64,000 bases of DNA, taken from NCBI RefSeq assembly GCF_009756665.1, contig NZ_CP037953.1:1798001-1862000 (forward strand). The letters are read 5' to 3'. The notes below the pieces were generated by a model, which had not been told where the DNA came from, did no database searches, and saw only the letters and a list, made by a program, of their open reading frames with translations. Source of the stretch: Permianibacter aggregans. GTDB lineage: Bacteria > Pseudomonadota > Gammaproteobacteria > Enterobacterales > Permianibacteraceae. Numbering within the stretch: position 1 is the stretch's first letter; each line of letters starts with the position of its first letter. Positions 16,260 through 24,884 of this stretch are shown one piece after another. The position numbers were made by a program, and so were the translations under genes.

Positions 16260-16969
16260 ATATCATTATCGTTGAAGACTCGCGCTTGGCCCGCAACGAG
16301 TTGCGTGAAATGCTGCAAGCGCATAGCGATATCGAAGTGATTGCCGAAGCGGAAAACGTGCAGCAAGGCATTCCGCTGATTGACCATCACAAACCGGATT
16401 TATTGTTGCTTGATATTCATCTTCCAGATGGAGATGGTTTCCAGCTATTGGAACAGCTTCAGCATGTACCGCAGGTGATTTTCACGACTGCTTACGACCA
16501 GCATGCCTTGCGCGCTTTTCAAGTCAATGCGCTGGACTATTTACTGAAACCCATCGAACCAGAACGCTTGCAGACAGCGCTGCAAAAAGTGAGACAGAAT
16601 GCCGTTGCCGAGACTGATACCATTATCGAGCACAAAGGCCGTCAAGACCAATTATTTATCCGCGATGGTGAACATTGCCATTTCGTTCGATTGGGTGAAG
16701 TAGCGCTATTCGAAGTGGAAGGCAACTACACTCGAGTTTACTTCCGCGACCAGAAGCCGTTATTGGCGCGCAGCCTAGGCTATCTTGAACAACGGCTAGA
16801 TCCATCGGTCTTTTTCCGCGCCAACCGCCAGGAGCTGATCAACTTTGATTATATCCAGCGCATCGAACCTGGCGTGGGTGAAGGCTATATCGTAACGATG
16901 AAAAATGGCCGTGAAGTTCAAGTTTCGCGCCGACAGGCTAAGGAATTGCGCGATCATTTGGAATGGTGA
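16256..16969 (+). CDS. LytTR-family response regulator
   Basis: 237 residues with a GTG start overlapping the kinase stop (GTGA). The receiver domain (1-~120) has Glu9-Asp10, the phosphoacceptor Asp in LLLLDIHLPDGDGF, Thr in FTTAYD and Lys in DYLLKPI. The LytTR DNA-binding domain (~135-237) has FFRANRQELINFDYI. It belongs to the AlgR/YehT type. The targets are unknown. Confidence 0.93.
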   Translation: MNIIIVEDSRLARNELREMLQAHSDIEVIAEAENVQQGIPLIDHHKPDLLLLDIHLPDGDGFQLLEQLQHVPQVIFTTAYDQHALRAFQVNALDYLLKPIEPERLQTALQKVRQNAVAETDTIIEHKGRQDQLFIRDGEHCHFVRLGEVALFEVEGNYTRVYFRDQKPLLARSLGYLEQRLDPSVFFRANRQELINFDYIQRIEPGVGEGYIVTMKNGREVQVSRRQAKELRDHLEW

Positions 16970-16978
16970 TGTGCTCGT

Positions 16979-17287
16979 TCAACGCGATTGCCGACTAGCA
17001 AGAATTTCCTCAATGGCGTCCTTTGCCTCTTTCAAACCTACCCGAGCATGTTCGCGATAAAGTTTGATTGCTGCGATTTTTTCACCATTAAGCGCTTTCT
17101 GGATGATATGAGCGGAAATATCAGCACCGGGGTTGTATTCGATACCGTTGTTTTTCATCAATAGGTCGAGCTTTCGCTCAATGCGGCGCAACTCGGCGTC
17201 GTACTTCCGACGAGAACCCGAACCGACAAGCCAGCCGATAAGCGCTGCAATAAGGAGCCAGGCTGATGGCGGAATGTTGTCAATCAT
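16979..17287 (-). CDS. Small membrane-anchored protein with L7/L12 C-terminal-like domain
   Basis: 102 residues from ATG 17287, with GAGGAG 8 nt upstream. One N-terminal membrane helix (SAWLLIAALIGWLVGSG) is followed by a basic coil. The C-terminal segment KIAAIKLYREHARVGLKEAKDAIEEIL closely resembles the C-terminal domain of ribosomal protein bL12 (KIxVIKxVRxxTGLGLKEAKDLVE). Such proteins are known in bacteria, but their role is not. It is convergent with the LytTR gene. Confidence 0.75.
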   Translation of the reverse strand: MIDNIPPSAWLLIAALIGWLVGSGSRRKYDAELRRIERKLDLLMKNNGIEYNPGADISAHIIQKALNGEKIAAIKLYREHARVGLKEAKDAIEEILASRQSR

Positions 17288-17365
17288 TGGTTTACTCCTC
17301 TTCCCTGATCCGCGTTGGGAGCGTTGCAAGCGACAGATCATCTAGCCTGCCGCTTGCATCGAGTG

Positions 17366-18214
17366 TTATGCCTTCAGTTTGAATGCATCCTGCATGACAT
17401 CATTGGAGAACTCACCACCCACCTGTCCTTCGGTCGCGTAGCGATACAGCGCAGCAGAGTACACGCCCTGCAGTGCCGCTTGAATCAATGCGGCGATAAC
17501 AAAACCGACAACAACAAACCCGGCAACGATTGCCATCAGCGCGCCACTACCGGACTGCACAGCGAGGAATAACAAACCGCCGGCAACGGCAACAAGACCG
17601 AGGTAGATGACAAAAAATGCCAAGCCTATGCCGCCGTTACCGATCAGGTTTTCGCCCCAGGTTTTCTTCAACATGCTGGCGCTTTCTTTGACAGCATCGA
17701 TCGGGCCGATGTCCTTGCTGACCAGAATTGGCACGGTCAGAAACGTCGCAACGGTAAACGCGACACCGATGGCCGCCACAATCCATTGGCCAATCCACCC
17801 CAGACGTTCCTCCAGCATGCGCAGAATCAAACCGACCGTCGCGGCAATCATCGCATAACCGAAAATCACGCCGATTTTGCCGCTGGCGATGCGCAGACCA
17901 TCGGAGACGGTTGGGTCGCCACCGTTCAGGCGAATCAAGGCCGCGCCAACCAGCGCACTATTGAAGAAGAAGATGACGAAATACTGGGAGAGATAAAACG
18001 CAAATACCCAAGCCCAGATCCATGGCTCGGTACCGCCTTCGGCATCGAGCCGCTCAAAACCACCGGAAACGGCGACGGGTACGATGAATGAAGCCGCGAC
18101 CAGGATCGTGGCGATTGACGAGAACAATGGGAACCACAGCAGTTCCTTGTCTTGTTTCAGCACGGTGGCGCTGGCTTTGACCAGCGCCCAGCTGCGAGAA
18201 AAGCGTGAAAACAT
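17366..18214 (-). CDS. DUF6159-type polytopic membrane protein
   Basis: 282 residues with six hydrophobic segments. It begins FSRFSRSWALVKASATVLKQDKELLWFPLFS, typical of DUF6159 proteins, where a Ser/Lys-rich amphipathic start precedes the first helix. The central VPILVSKDIGPIDAVKESASMLKKTWGEN resembles the DUF4013/YciC-like pattern. The function is unknown; these proteins may be stress-related integral membrane proteins. It lies 78 bp upstream of the L12-like gene on the same strand, so the two may be co-transcribed. Confidence 0.75.
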   Translation of the reverse strand: MFSRFSRSWALVKASATVLKQDKELLWFPLFSSIATILVAASFIVPVAVSGGFERLDAEGGTEPWIWAWVFAFYLSQYFVIFFFNSALVGAALIRLNGGDPTVSDGLRIASGKIGVIFGYAMIAATVGLILRMLEERLGWIGQWIVAAIGVAFTVATFLTVPILVSKDIGPIDAVKESASMLKKTWGENLIGNGGIGLAFFVIYLGLVAVAGGLLFLAVQSGSGALMAIVAGFVVVGFVIAALIQAALQGVYSAALYRYATEGQVGGEFSNDVMQDAFKLKA

Positions 18215-18286
18215 GAATAATCCCTCAATCAGTTGATATGGAGGCTGGCACTTATTATTTGCCCGGCCAGCGCCGTGCCGAGCATA

Positions 18287-19405
18287 TCACGACTGGACGG
18301 GAGCGGACCTACTGGTACTGACCAGCGTTGCCAGACCTTGTTGCTGGATTTGTCGCAAAGCACTTTGCACCACTGCATTGCTCCGCGCTTGCTCAAGGCC
18401 AATGCGAAACAGCACCCGTCCATCCAGTTGTCGCGCCGAATGAATCGAGCGTAGATTCAATTGCTGTTGCTCGAAGATCTGCAATAACTCGCGCAATGCG
18501 CCAGGCCGGTCACTATGCAAATGCAGGATCAGATCTTCGGGTTCTGCCAAATCCGAAAGCAAGCAGCTCAGTTGCTCAAACTGCTGATGCTGTTGTTCGC
18601 AGTATGTGGCACCCAGTTTCTCAGCGGCCAGATCAAAATGTTGTCGCCATTGCTGCCGGGCGGTTTCATCACCTTGCTCCAGCAAATCAACCAGATGTTG
18701 TAGCTGCGCAATGTAACCGCGCAACGCATCCTGCACATATACATTGTCGAATTGAATGTCCTGATAGATGGCGGCATTGGAGCGCAGAATTCGGCCAATA
18801 CTGGCTTGGCTTAAGGCATACGCCGGCGATCGCAACGCCCAGAGCTGTTCGGCGGATTCCGGCAGAGCGCCAATCTGCAGCGCCTGCGCGATAGCCGAGG
18901 CGTGAACCACGCCCTGAATCTGCGCCATCAACGGATCATGTCGTGCGACCGGCAGTTCAAGAATTTCTGCCTGCAGTGTTGCCAAAAAGTGTTCGAACCA
19001 CGATTGCCAGTGATGCAGGCGTTCGCGACACACGATCATGACTTTGCCGCGCATTGTTGGCGCACTCGGTGCGGCGCACATCGGATGCAAACCCACCACC
19101 TCCGCATCGGATTGTTTCATTGCCTGAATCGGCGCCGATTTGATCGAGGTGATATCGAGCCACAGCGCGGGTTGCTCGCGCACCACGGCTTTACTTGCCT
19201 GAACAAATTGTTCGATGATCGCCGTGCTGTGCCGCGTCGGCGTGCAGAACAGCAAGACATCGGCCTCACGCACGATGTGCTCAATGCTGACGCTGTCGGT
19301 GAGCGCTGGATCGTGTGCCAGAATCTGCGCCGACATTTCACGCTGAAAAAATGCCGTGAACCAGCGACCAAACGCGCCAGCGGCACCAACAATGGCAATG
19401 TTCAT
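18287..19405 (-). CDS. tyrA: Prephenate dehydrogenase with C-terminal ACT domain
   Basis: 373 residues from ATG 19405 (MNIAIVGAAGAFGRWF); an upstream ATG at 19432 would add nine residues. The Rossmann NAD site is GAAGAFG. VLLFCTPTRHS and VGLHPMCAAP are prephenate/arogenate dehydrogenase family marks. An all-helical dimerisation region follows. The last ~80 residues (DLILHLHSDRPGALRELLQIF…) form an ACT domain, which in this family gives tyrosine feedback. There is no chorismate mutase domain, so it is not the E. coli-type bifunctional TyrA. Role: tyrosine synthesis in the cytoplasm. Confidence 0.85.
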   Translation of the reverse strand: MNIAIVGAAGAFGRWFTAFFQREMSAQILAHDPALTDSVSIEHIVREADVLLFCTPTRHSTAIIEQFVQASKAVVREQPALWLDITSIKSAPIQAMKQSDAEVVGLHPMCAAPSAPTMRGKVMIVCRERLHHWQSWFEHFLATLQAEILELPVARHDPLMAQIQGVVHASAIAQALQIGALPESAEQLWALRSPAYALSQASIGRILRSNAAIYQDIQFDNVYVQDALRGYIAQLQHLVDLLEQGDETARQQWRQHFDLAAEKLGATYCEQQHQQFEQLSCLLSDLAEPEDLILHLHSDRPGALRELLQIFEQQQLNLRSIHSARQLDGRVLFRIGLEQARSNAVVQSALRQIQQQGLATLVSTSRSAPVQS

Positions 19406-19501
19406 GGCATTCGCTTTTTTACCTTTATTCATCCCAGCGAGTATTGGCTCCGTCGGCGACAAACGGAAATAACAAAATGGCGACCGAGGTCGCCACTAGT
19501 G

Positions 19502-21265
19502 TTACCAAGAATATTGCAGATGTTCCGGCCCGACAGCACCACCGCCGGCACGCCGTGGATCGGCAGCACCGTGGAATACGCCATCGCGATACATGATGGA
19601 CTCGGTGGTACCGAGTGGTGAGCCGATTTGAATCAGATGACCTTTGGCGGTCAGTGCGTTCAAGGTATCAACAGAAAAGCCGGCTTCGAAGCGCACCCAG
19701 TCCGGGCGCCACTGATGGTGAAAACGTGGCTGATTGGTGGCGGCCTGCACATTCAAAGCGTGATCGATAACGTTCATAACCGTTTGCAGCACCGTCGTGA
19801 TAATCGTACTGCCACCGGGGGAACCGGTAACCAAAAACACCTTGCCATCTTTCATGACGATCGTTGGCGTCATTGAACTCAGCGGCCGCTTGCGAGGTTG
19901 CACAGCATTGGCTTCAGCACCGACCAAGCCATAGGCATTAGTGGTTCCCGGTTTCGCCGAGAAATCATCCATTTCATTGTTCAATAAAATGCCGGTGCCT
20001 TTGGCGGTAAGACCGGTGCCGTAACTCCAGTTCAGTGTGTAAGTATTGGCGACGGCATTGCCGTCTTTGTCCATGACGCTGTAGTGCGTGGTTTGCGGAC
20101 TTTCATAACCTTCCAGATCACCTGGTTGCACCAGCACTGATGGCGTTGCGCGTTGCATATTGATTTGCGCGCGGATCGTTTCGGCGTATTTTTTTGACAG
20201 CAATTGCGATACCGGTACTTTGAAAAAATCCGGATCGCCGAGATGCTGGGATCGATCGGCATAGGCGCGCCGCTCGGTTTCGATCATCGCGTGTATCGTT
20301 TGCGCACTGTTCAAGCCCCATTCTTTGATGTCGTAGGCTTCGAGCACATTGAGCATTTGAATCAGGTGGACACCACCGGAACTCGGCGGTGGCATCGAAA
20401 CGATTTGATAACCGCGATAATCACCACGTACCGGTTCACGCTCGACTACTTTATATTGTGCCAAATCGTCCATCGTCATGATGCCGCCATTGGCTTGAAT
20501 GTCAGCAATCAAGCGCTTGCCGATTTCGCCTTGATAAAACGCTTTCGGTCCTTCCTTGGCGAGCTCAGTCAAACTCCAGGCCAGATCAGCCTGAACCAAC
20601 TTGGTGCCAAACGGCAGAGCTTTGCCCTCCGGGTCGAGAAAAATCCGTTTCGATTCAGCATTGCGACCGAGCCGACTTTGTGCGCGGGCAAACGATTCTT
20701 CATGGGCGGGTTTCAAGACGAAACCTTCTTTCGCCAATGCGATGGCCGGCTTGATCAGATCAGCCCATTTCATCGTGCCGTATTTTTCCAACGCATGATG
20801 CAAACCGGCGACCGTACCCGGCACACCGATTCCGGTCCAGCCACGCGCCAGCTCATCCCGATCAACACTGCCATCGGCGTTCAGAAACATGTCACGATGG
20901 GCTTTGCCCGGCGCCATTTCGCGGTAATCAATGGCGATGGTCTTATTGCTTTTGGCCAGATGCACCAGCATAAATCCACCGCCGCCAAGGTTGCCGGCTT
21001 CCGGCAACACGACAGCGAGAGCAATGCCAACAGCCACCGCGGCATCGACGGCGTTGCCGCCATTACGCAAAACCTCAGCGCCAATGCGCGAAGCGATGTC
21101 TTCTTCGCTGACCACCATGCCCTGGCGCGACAACTCCGGCGAGAACACATCGCTCAAGGAAAAGCGTGCCTCGGGTGCGGCCAACGGCACCGCTGCCTGC
21201 ACGGTGCTGGCGAACGACAGGCTCAACAGACTGGCGGCAAACAGGCTCGCGCATTTGATGCTCAT
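19502..21265 (-). CDS. ggt: Gamma-glutamyltransferase (Ntn hydrolase)
   Basis: A 587-residue precursor from ATG 21265 (GAGGAA ~10 nt upstream), with signal peptide ~1-25. The autocleavage site is at the Thr of PQTTHYSVMDKDGNAV (~391), which splits it into large and small subunits. Substrate-pocket marks are MVVSEEDIASRIGAEVLRNGGNAVDAAVA, GNLGGGGFMLVHL, PLSSMTPTIV and TGSPGGSTI. It cleaves or transfers gamma-glutamyl groups from glutathione or gamma-Glu peptides in the periplasm. It lies downstream of the serine hydrolase on the same strand. Together with the two S51 enzymes and the IadA relative, the region is rich in hydrolases of non-alpha peptide bonds. Confidence 0.94.
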   Translation of the reverse strand: MSIKCASLFAASLLSLSFASTVQAAVPLAAPEARFSLSDVFSPELSRQGMVVSEEDIASRIGAEVLRNGGNAVDAAVAVGIALAVVLPEAGNLGGGGFMLVHLAKSNKTIAIDYREMAPGKAHRDMFLNADGSVDRDELARGWTGIGVPGTVAGLHHALEKYGTMKWADLIKPAIALAKEGFVLKPAHEESFARAQSRLGRNAESKRIFLDPEGKALPFGTKLVQADLAWSLTELAKEGPKAFYQGEIGKRLIADIQANGGIMTMDDLAQYKVVEREPVRGDYRGYQIVSMPPPSSGGVHLIQMLNVLEAYDIKEWGLNSAQTIHAMIETERRAYADRSQHLGDPDFFKVPVSQLLSKKYAETIRAQINMQRATPSVLVQPGDLEGYESPQTTHYSVMDKDGNAVANTYTLNWSYGTGLTAKGTGILLNNEMDDFSAKPGTTNAYGLVGAEANAVQPRKRPLSSMTPTIVMKDGKVFLVTGSPGGSTIITTVLQTVMNVIDHALNVQAATNQPRFHHQWRPDWVRFEAGFSVDTLNALTAKGHLIQIGSPLGTTESIMYRDGVFHGAADPRRAGGGAVGPEHLQYSW

Positions 21266-21392
21266 TTCCGGGTTTCCTCGACGTGTTCGCTGACGGACAA
21301 AGCCGGAGTGTAACGCATTCACCCTTGGCAAGTGGTCCGCGGCAAGCAGGGGGCCATCCGTGGCGCTGTGCTCTGCAGGGAAAACGACAGGC

Positions 21393-23207
21393 TTACCAGG
21401 CCCAAAGCGCCAAACCTATCCAGTGGAAATTGGCGAATAGAAACGTGATGTAAGTGGCCGACAGCATGCCAATCAGGCAGCGCCATTTGGCAATGGCGGC
21501 GGTTTCTGTAGCCCAGTACCGGGCAATGCTGACCCAACCGCCAATGACGGCCAGCGGCAATAAAAGCGAGGCGAGAAAAATACCAAATGTCGTCAGGTTG
21601 ATCTGCGCGACGGTTTGCAAACTCAAATTGAATGTCAAACCGAACATCGCCAGCAATGACACCGCCGCCAGTGTCGGCCAGCGCCGTAGACTGCGCGCCT
21701 GCAATGCCTTGCGACGACCGAACGGCGCGCTCAATAAACCCGCCAACGCCAACAACAATAAGACCGGTGGCGCCAACGCCGAGAACGCGCTGACCGGTCG
21801 GAAAAACTGGCCGTCGAGACTGAAGCCGGCTAGCTTGTCACCATCGGCAATGATCTGTCCGGTCCACACCGGATCATCGGCTTCGGCCAAGCGCTGTTCG
21901 GCGCTGACAACCAATTCAATCGAATCATTGACCAGCGGATTCAGCACCACTTTTTCGCCAACATTCTGCCAACGCGCGACCGCAAACAACCATTCCGGCA
22001 GGCGCATCAATTCGTTGCGGGAGTTGGCTAGGCGATACCACCCTTCCAGTGCTGGCGATGGCGTGGCGATCGGCAAGGCTTTTGGTGTTTGCGGATAGGC
22101 TTGATTCAGATAATCGGTAATCAAACGTGCAAACGCGCCACCGACTTGATCGCTGTTGTGCAACGTGGCGTAACCGATACCGGTTGCCGGATCGAAACCA
22201 TAGGAGGCAAAAAAGCCGGTGATGCCGCCGTTGTGGCCGATAAAGTGACGGCCGTTGACGACGCTATGATAGACGCCGAGTGCGTAACCAAAATCCAAAC
22301 CGGCTTGTGCTGCCAACGTCGATTGCGGTTGCTTGATACGTCGAATCGACGGCACCGATAATAACCCGGGCGCGGTGGCGCCATCACTGGCGAGAAACCG
22401 AGCCAGCACACTCAAGTCTTCCGGCGTCGTCCACAACACGCCGGCTGCGCGCAAGTAAATCGCCGACATCGCTGCGGATGGTTCGTCTTGTTGATAAGGC
22501 AGTGCGTGATCGCGCTCCAACGCTTCGGCGATGGTCAGCACCGAATGTTTCATGCCGAGAGGGGTGACGATATTGGCCTGAACGTAATCTTCCCAACGCT
22601 GGCCGCTGATCTGTTCAATGACCGCGCCGAGTACGCCATAGCCCGGATTGCTGTAGCTGAACATGGCACCCGGTGGCCAACGCACCTGCAAGGGTTCCGG
22701 GTCTACCTGCAATGCCGTCGCATGGGCATTGAGCAATTCATCGTCGCGATAAATGCCTTTGAAATGCATATCGTCGAAACCGGCTGTATGTTCCAGCAGA
22801 TGGACAATGCGCACCGGATGGGTTTCGTGATAAGGATTGACGATAGGCAAATCGCGCACCAGCGTATGCACCGGCGTTTGCAAATCGAAATAGCCTTGTT
22901 CAATCAATTGCATGATCGCGATGGCTGTTAGCGTTTTGGTGACGGAGCCGGCGCGATACAGCGTGGCCGTGGTTGCCGGTGTCGCACTTTGCCGATCTTT
23001 GACACCAAGCGCCTGATTATGAATAAGCCCTTGCTGATTGAAAATGGCATAACTGACCGATGGCACATTTTGCTCAGCCATCCGGGTTTGAATCGCTTCG
23101 TCAAGCTGTTCCAGCGTTTGCGGTGACGGCGCCGGCTCAGCCATGCTGATCGACGTCATCCATAGCAGCGCCACGCCGCTGAATTTATTTAGCCATCCTG
23201 TTCGCAT
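21393..23207 (-). CDS. Beta-lactamase-fold serine hydrolase with C-terminal membrane segments
   Basis: 604 residues from ATG 23207, with signal peptide ~1-24. The class C/PBP4* domain (~30-370) has the SxxK motif in AGSVTKTLTA (~87-90), the YxN motif in FSYSNPGYGVLG, and HNGGITGFFASYG near the KTG position. A ~100-residue linker follows. The last ~130 residues contain four membrane helices (VLLLLALAGLLSA; LAAVSLLAMFGLTF; …). These enzymes hydrolyse D-amino-acid peptides, esters or cell-wall peptides; a clinical beta-lactamase is unlikely. The gap to the ggt gene is ~130 bp. Confidence 0.85.
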   Translation of the reverse strand: MRTGWLNKFSGVALLWMTSISMAEPAPSPQTLEQLDEAIQTRMAEQNVPSVSYAIFNQQGLIHNQALGVKDRQSATPATTATLYRAGSVTKTLTAIAIMQLIEQGYFDLQTPVHTLVRDLPIVNPYHETHPVRIVHLLEHTAGFDDMHFKGIYRDDELLNAHATALQVDPEPLQVRWPPGAMFSYSNPGYGVLGAVIEQISGQRWEDYVQANIVTPLGMKHSVLTIAEALERDHALPYQQDEPSAAMSAIYLRAAGVLWTTPEDLSVLARFLASDGATAPGLLSVPSIRRIKQPQSTLAAQAGLDFGYALGVYHSVVNGRHFIGHNGGITGFFASYGFDPATGIGYATLHNSDQVGGAFARLITDYLNQAYPQTPKALPIATPSPALEGWYRLANSRNELMRLPEWLFAVARWQNVGEKVVLNPLVNDSIELVVSAEQRLAEADDPVWTGQIIADGDKLAGFSLDGQFFRPVSAFSALAPPVLLLLALAGLLSAPFGRRKALQARSLRRWPTLAAVSLLAMFGLTFNLSLQTVAQINLTTFGIFLASLLLPLAVIGGWVSIARYWATETAAIAKWRCLIGMLSATYITFLFANFHWIGLALWAW

Positions 23208-23295
23208 CACTCAACCTGATTTCGTCAAACCCTGGAGCAGTGTAGCGAATTTGACTGTATCAGGATGTTTCAGATTGCCAGGGGTTTTGTCCCGA

Positions 23296-23322
23296 ATAAA
23301 AACGGCGCCCGCAGGCGCCGTC
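23296..23322 (-). terminator. Terminator after the second S51 gene
   Basis: ACGGCGCC-4 nt-GGCGCCGT stem followed on the minus strand by TTTTTATT. It closes a transcript made of micro-ORF 2 plus the S51 gene. Confidence 0.88.
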
Positions 23323-23328
23323 TTTAGC

Positions 23329-24381
23329 TCAGTTAATACCAAAACGCGGTCGACGCTCATTGTAACCATCGACCCACCAGTATTCGGTGCTGCCACCGGT
23401 ACCGGTCCAGTTGTTCATATTGAACGAACCGGCACCACCGAGACTGCCACGCACGACGTAGGCCTTGACCGCCTGACGACCGCCGTACCAATCCAACGAT
23501 TTGCCGGATTGAATGCGCTCAATCGGTTTGTTGCCCTTCAGGAAAAAGCCGTAACCGTAACCATAGACCTTGGCATAACCGGCATTGTCGATGCAGACCG
23601 CCGTGCCTTCATCAGAGGCGATGGCCTTGATGTTGCTATAACTGATATCACTCCAGTTGTAGTCAGCACGAGCCATAAAACCTACCAGCCGGCCTTCGCG
23701 ATCCCGTTCGGAGAAATGGGTGTCGGTAACCACCTGACTCATGAACGGTGGCGTGATCACCGAGCGATCCAAATCAACGAAATTTCCGGTTGGGTCGTTG
23801 ATGACATCGGCGGTATCGACCAGATCCTTGTTAGGACTCGGCGACAGGTAACGCGCGGTGTAATCGATACCGGCCAACAAGGCCATGCCGGCACTGGTGC
23901 CACCGACAGGAACCTTTTTTGTGGTCATCAGATAACTAACGGCCGACGCCAGTTTGCTATTGCGAAACCAGTTGATGTACAGCCATTGATCGCCACCAGC
24001 GAAGAACAACATTTCGGCATCACGCACCAAGGTTTCCACCTGCGTGGAATTGGCATCCGATGCCGACTCGATCAAAATCGTTGTCACCGAATCAACGGTT
24101 TGAAAGCCATGGTTGCCATCATCACTATAGATAAACGATTCATAGCCGCCGCGCCGGCCATCAGCGCGAATAACCACGACATCGCCACCACCACTGCGGC
24201 TCAACATGTGTTTCCAACCGCCACTCCATTCATCATCACTGCCACCGCCGGCCAGACACAAACCGAACTGCGTCGTGCGCGACACATTGGCCGTGTTGCC
24301 GGTGGTCCAGATCTGCACCGCCAAGGCTTGGCCACTGATCATCAGCGCCAGCACACTGCCTAACATTTTCTGCATTTTCAT
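23329..24381 (-). CDS. Secreted S51 peptidase, cyanophycinase-like (short form)
   Basis: 350 residues. I chose ATG 24381 because GGAGG lies 6 nt upstream inside the longer ORF that begins at 24405. The signal peptide is MKMQKMLGSVLALMISGQALA. Family marks are FGLCLAGGGSDDEWSGGWKH, MLFFAGGDQWLYINWF, the nucleophile elbow VGGTSAGMALLAG (~158) and VVTDTHFSERDREGRL (~220). It matches extracellular cyanophycinase-like enzymes in size and layout. The leader carries micro-ORF 2 and two hairpins, and a strong terminator follows, so this is a one-enzyme unit. It is a paralogue of the 10534-12186 gene but shares only the family motifs with it. Confidence 0.88.
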   Translation of the reverse strand: MKMQKMLGSVLALMISGQALAVQIWTTGNTANVSRTTQFGLCLAGGGSDDEWSGGWKHMLSRSGGGDVVVIRADGRRGGYESFIYSDDGNHGFQTVDSVTTILIESASDANSTQVETLVRDAEMLFFAGGDQWLYINWFRNSKLASAVSYLMTTKKVPVGGTSAGMALLAGIDYTARYLSPSPNKDLVDTADVINDPTGNFVDLDRSVITPPFMSQVVTDTHFSERDREGRLVGFMARADYNWSDISYSNIKAIASDEGTAVCIDNAGYAKVYGYGYGFFLKGNKPIERIQSGKSLDWYGGRQAVKAYVVRGSLGGAGSFNMNNWTGTGGSTEYWWVDGYNERRPRFGIN

Positions 24382-24508
24382 TTTCTTCCTCCGATTTTTA
24401 TTCATGGCATCGACAACGCGAACAAGGCGCGCTGACCAGCGAAAACCGGACGCACTGCGGGCGCAGTGACGATCAAAATCGGGAAATCAGAAAGACATGG
24501 CGCATCGA

Positions 24509-24528
24509 CAATGAATAAACATTCATTG
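24509..24528. promoter_or_regulatory. Second leader palindrome, S51 copy
   Basis: CAATGAAT-aaac-ATTCATTG, an 8-bp stem ~30 nt beyond the GC-rich hairpin after micro-ORF 2. It shares the TGAAT…ATTCA core and placement with 10215-10232 in the receptor copy. Confidence 0.5.
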
Positions 24529-24557
24529 CGACGGCCCTTAGGCTACCTGAGCATCCC

Positions 24558-24579
24558 GGGTCCGCCGATCAGCGGACCC
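24558..24579 (-). other. GC-rich hairpin just after micro-ORF 2
   Basis: GGGTCCGC-6 nt-GCGGACCC, a perfect 8-bp stem beginning 4 nt after the stop codon. Its sequence differs from the hairpin after micro-ORF 1 (10282-10302), so the structure is conserved rather than the bases. No T-run follows. Confidence 0.7.
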
Positions 24580-24583
24580 AGAG

Positions 24584-24658
24584 CTAATTATCGAACCATT
24601 CACTCAGGTAATAAGGGGTGTAGTGATAAGCGCCGAGGTTGGCGGCTTTTTTCAACAT
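24584..24658 (-). CDS. 24-residue micro-ORF, copy 2
   Basis: Twenty-four codons from ATG 24658 to TAG 24584 on the minus strand, matching the peptide at 10307-10381 in 20 of 24 residues. The C-terminal YTPYYLSEWFDN is fully identical. A moderate ribosome site (AAGG) lies ~9 nt upstream. A good promoter (24704-24733) sits just before it. Between promoter and start is an inverted repeat GGGAGT-5 nt-ACTCCC (24681-24697). The S51 gene starts 203 bp downstream. It is rich in Tyr (4), has one Trp and ends Asp-Asn. It could be a leader peptide that stalls ribosomes, a peptide substrate or a signal. No RiPP-modifying enzyme is recognisable nearby. Confidence 0.72.
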   Translation of the reverse strand: MLKKAANLGAYHYTPYYLSEWFDN

Positions 24659-24703
24659 GCACCAGAACCTTATTGGATACGGGAGTTGGTTACTCCCGCG
24701 GCA

Positions 24704-24733
24704 ATTAATACGCCGTTTTACTTATTCCGGCAA
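24704..24733 (-). promoter_or_regulatory. Predicted sigma-70 promoter of micro-ORF 2 / S51 unit
   Basis: On the minus strand TTGCCG (-35, 24733-24728), a 17-bp spacer, then TATTAAT (-10, 24710-24704). Transcription would start near 24697, at the base of a GGGAGT/ACTCCC stem, 40 nt before the micro-ORF start. Confidence 0.5.
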
Positions 24734-24884
24734 CTGGTTTTTATCGCAGAAAAGTCAAGCACATGTCCGTCGGTGGCGAAATGCTTTACATTGCCAACCA
24801 GCCGTTATGCAAGCAGATGGAGCGGTAGCTCGCCTAACGGCAAATGCATTTCTGCATCTCATGCAACTACAAGGAAGCTATATC

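Noticed and set aside
20204-21313. Long plus-strand ORF of 369 codons
   Set aside because: Antisense shadow of gamma-glutamyltransferase, which has full catalytic motifs on the other strand.
21393-23207. Serine hydrolase considered as an antibiotic-resistance beta-lactamase
   Set aside because: The length, C-terminal membrane helices and motif spacing fit peptidase/esterase-type relatives better.
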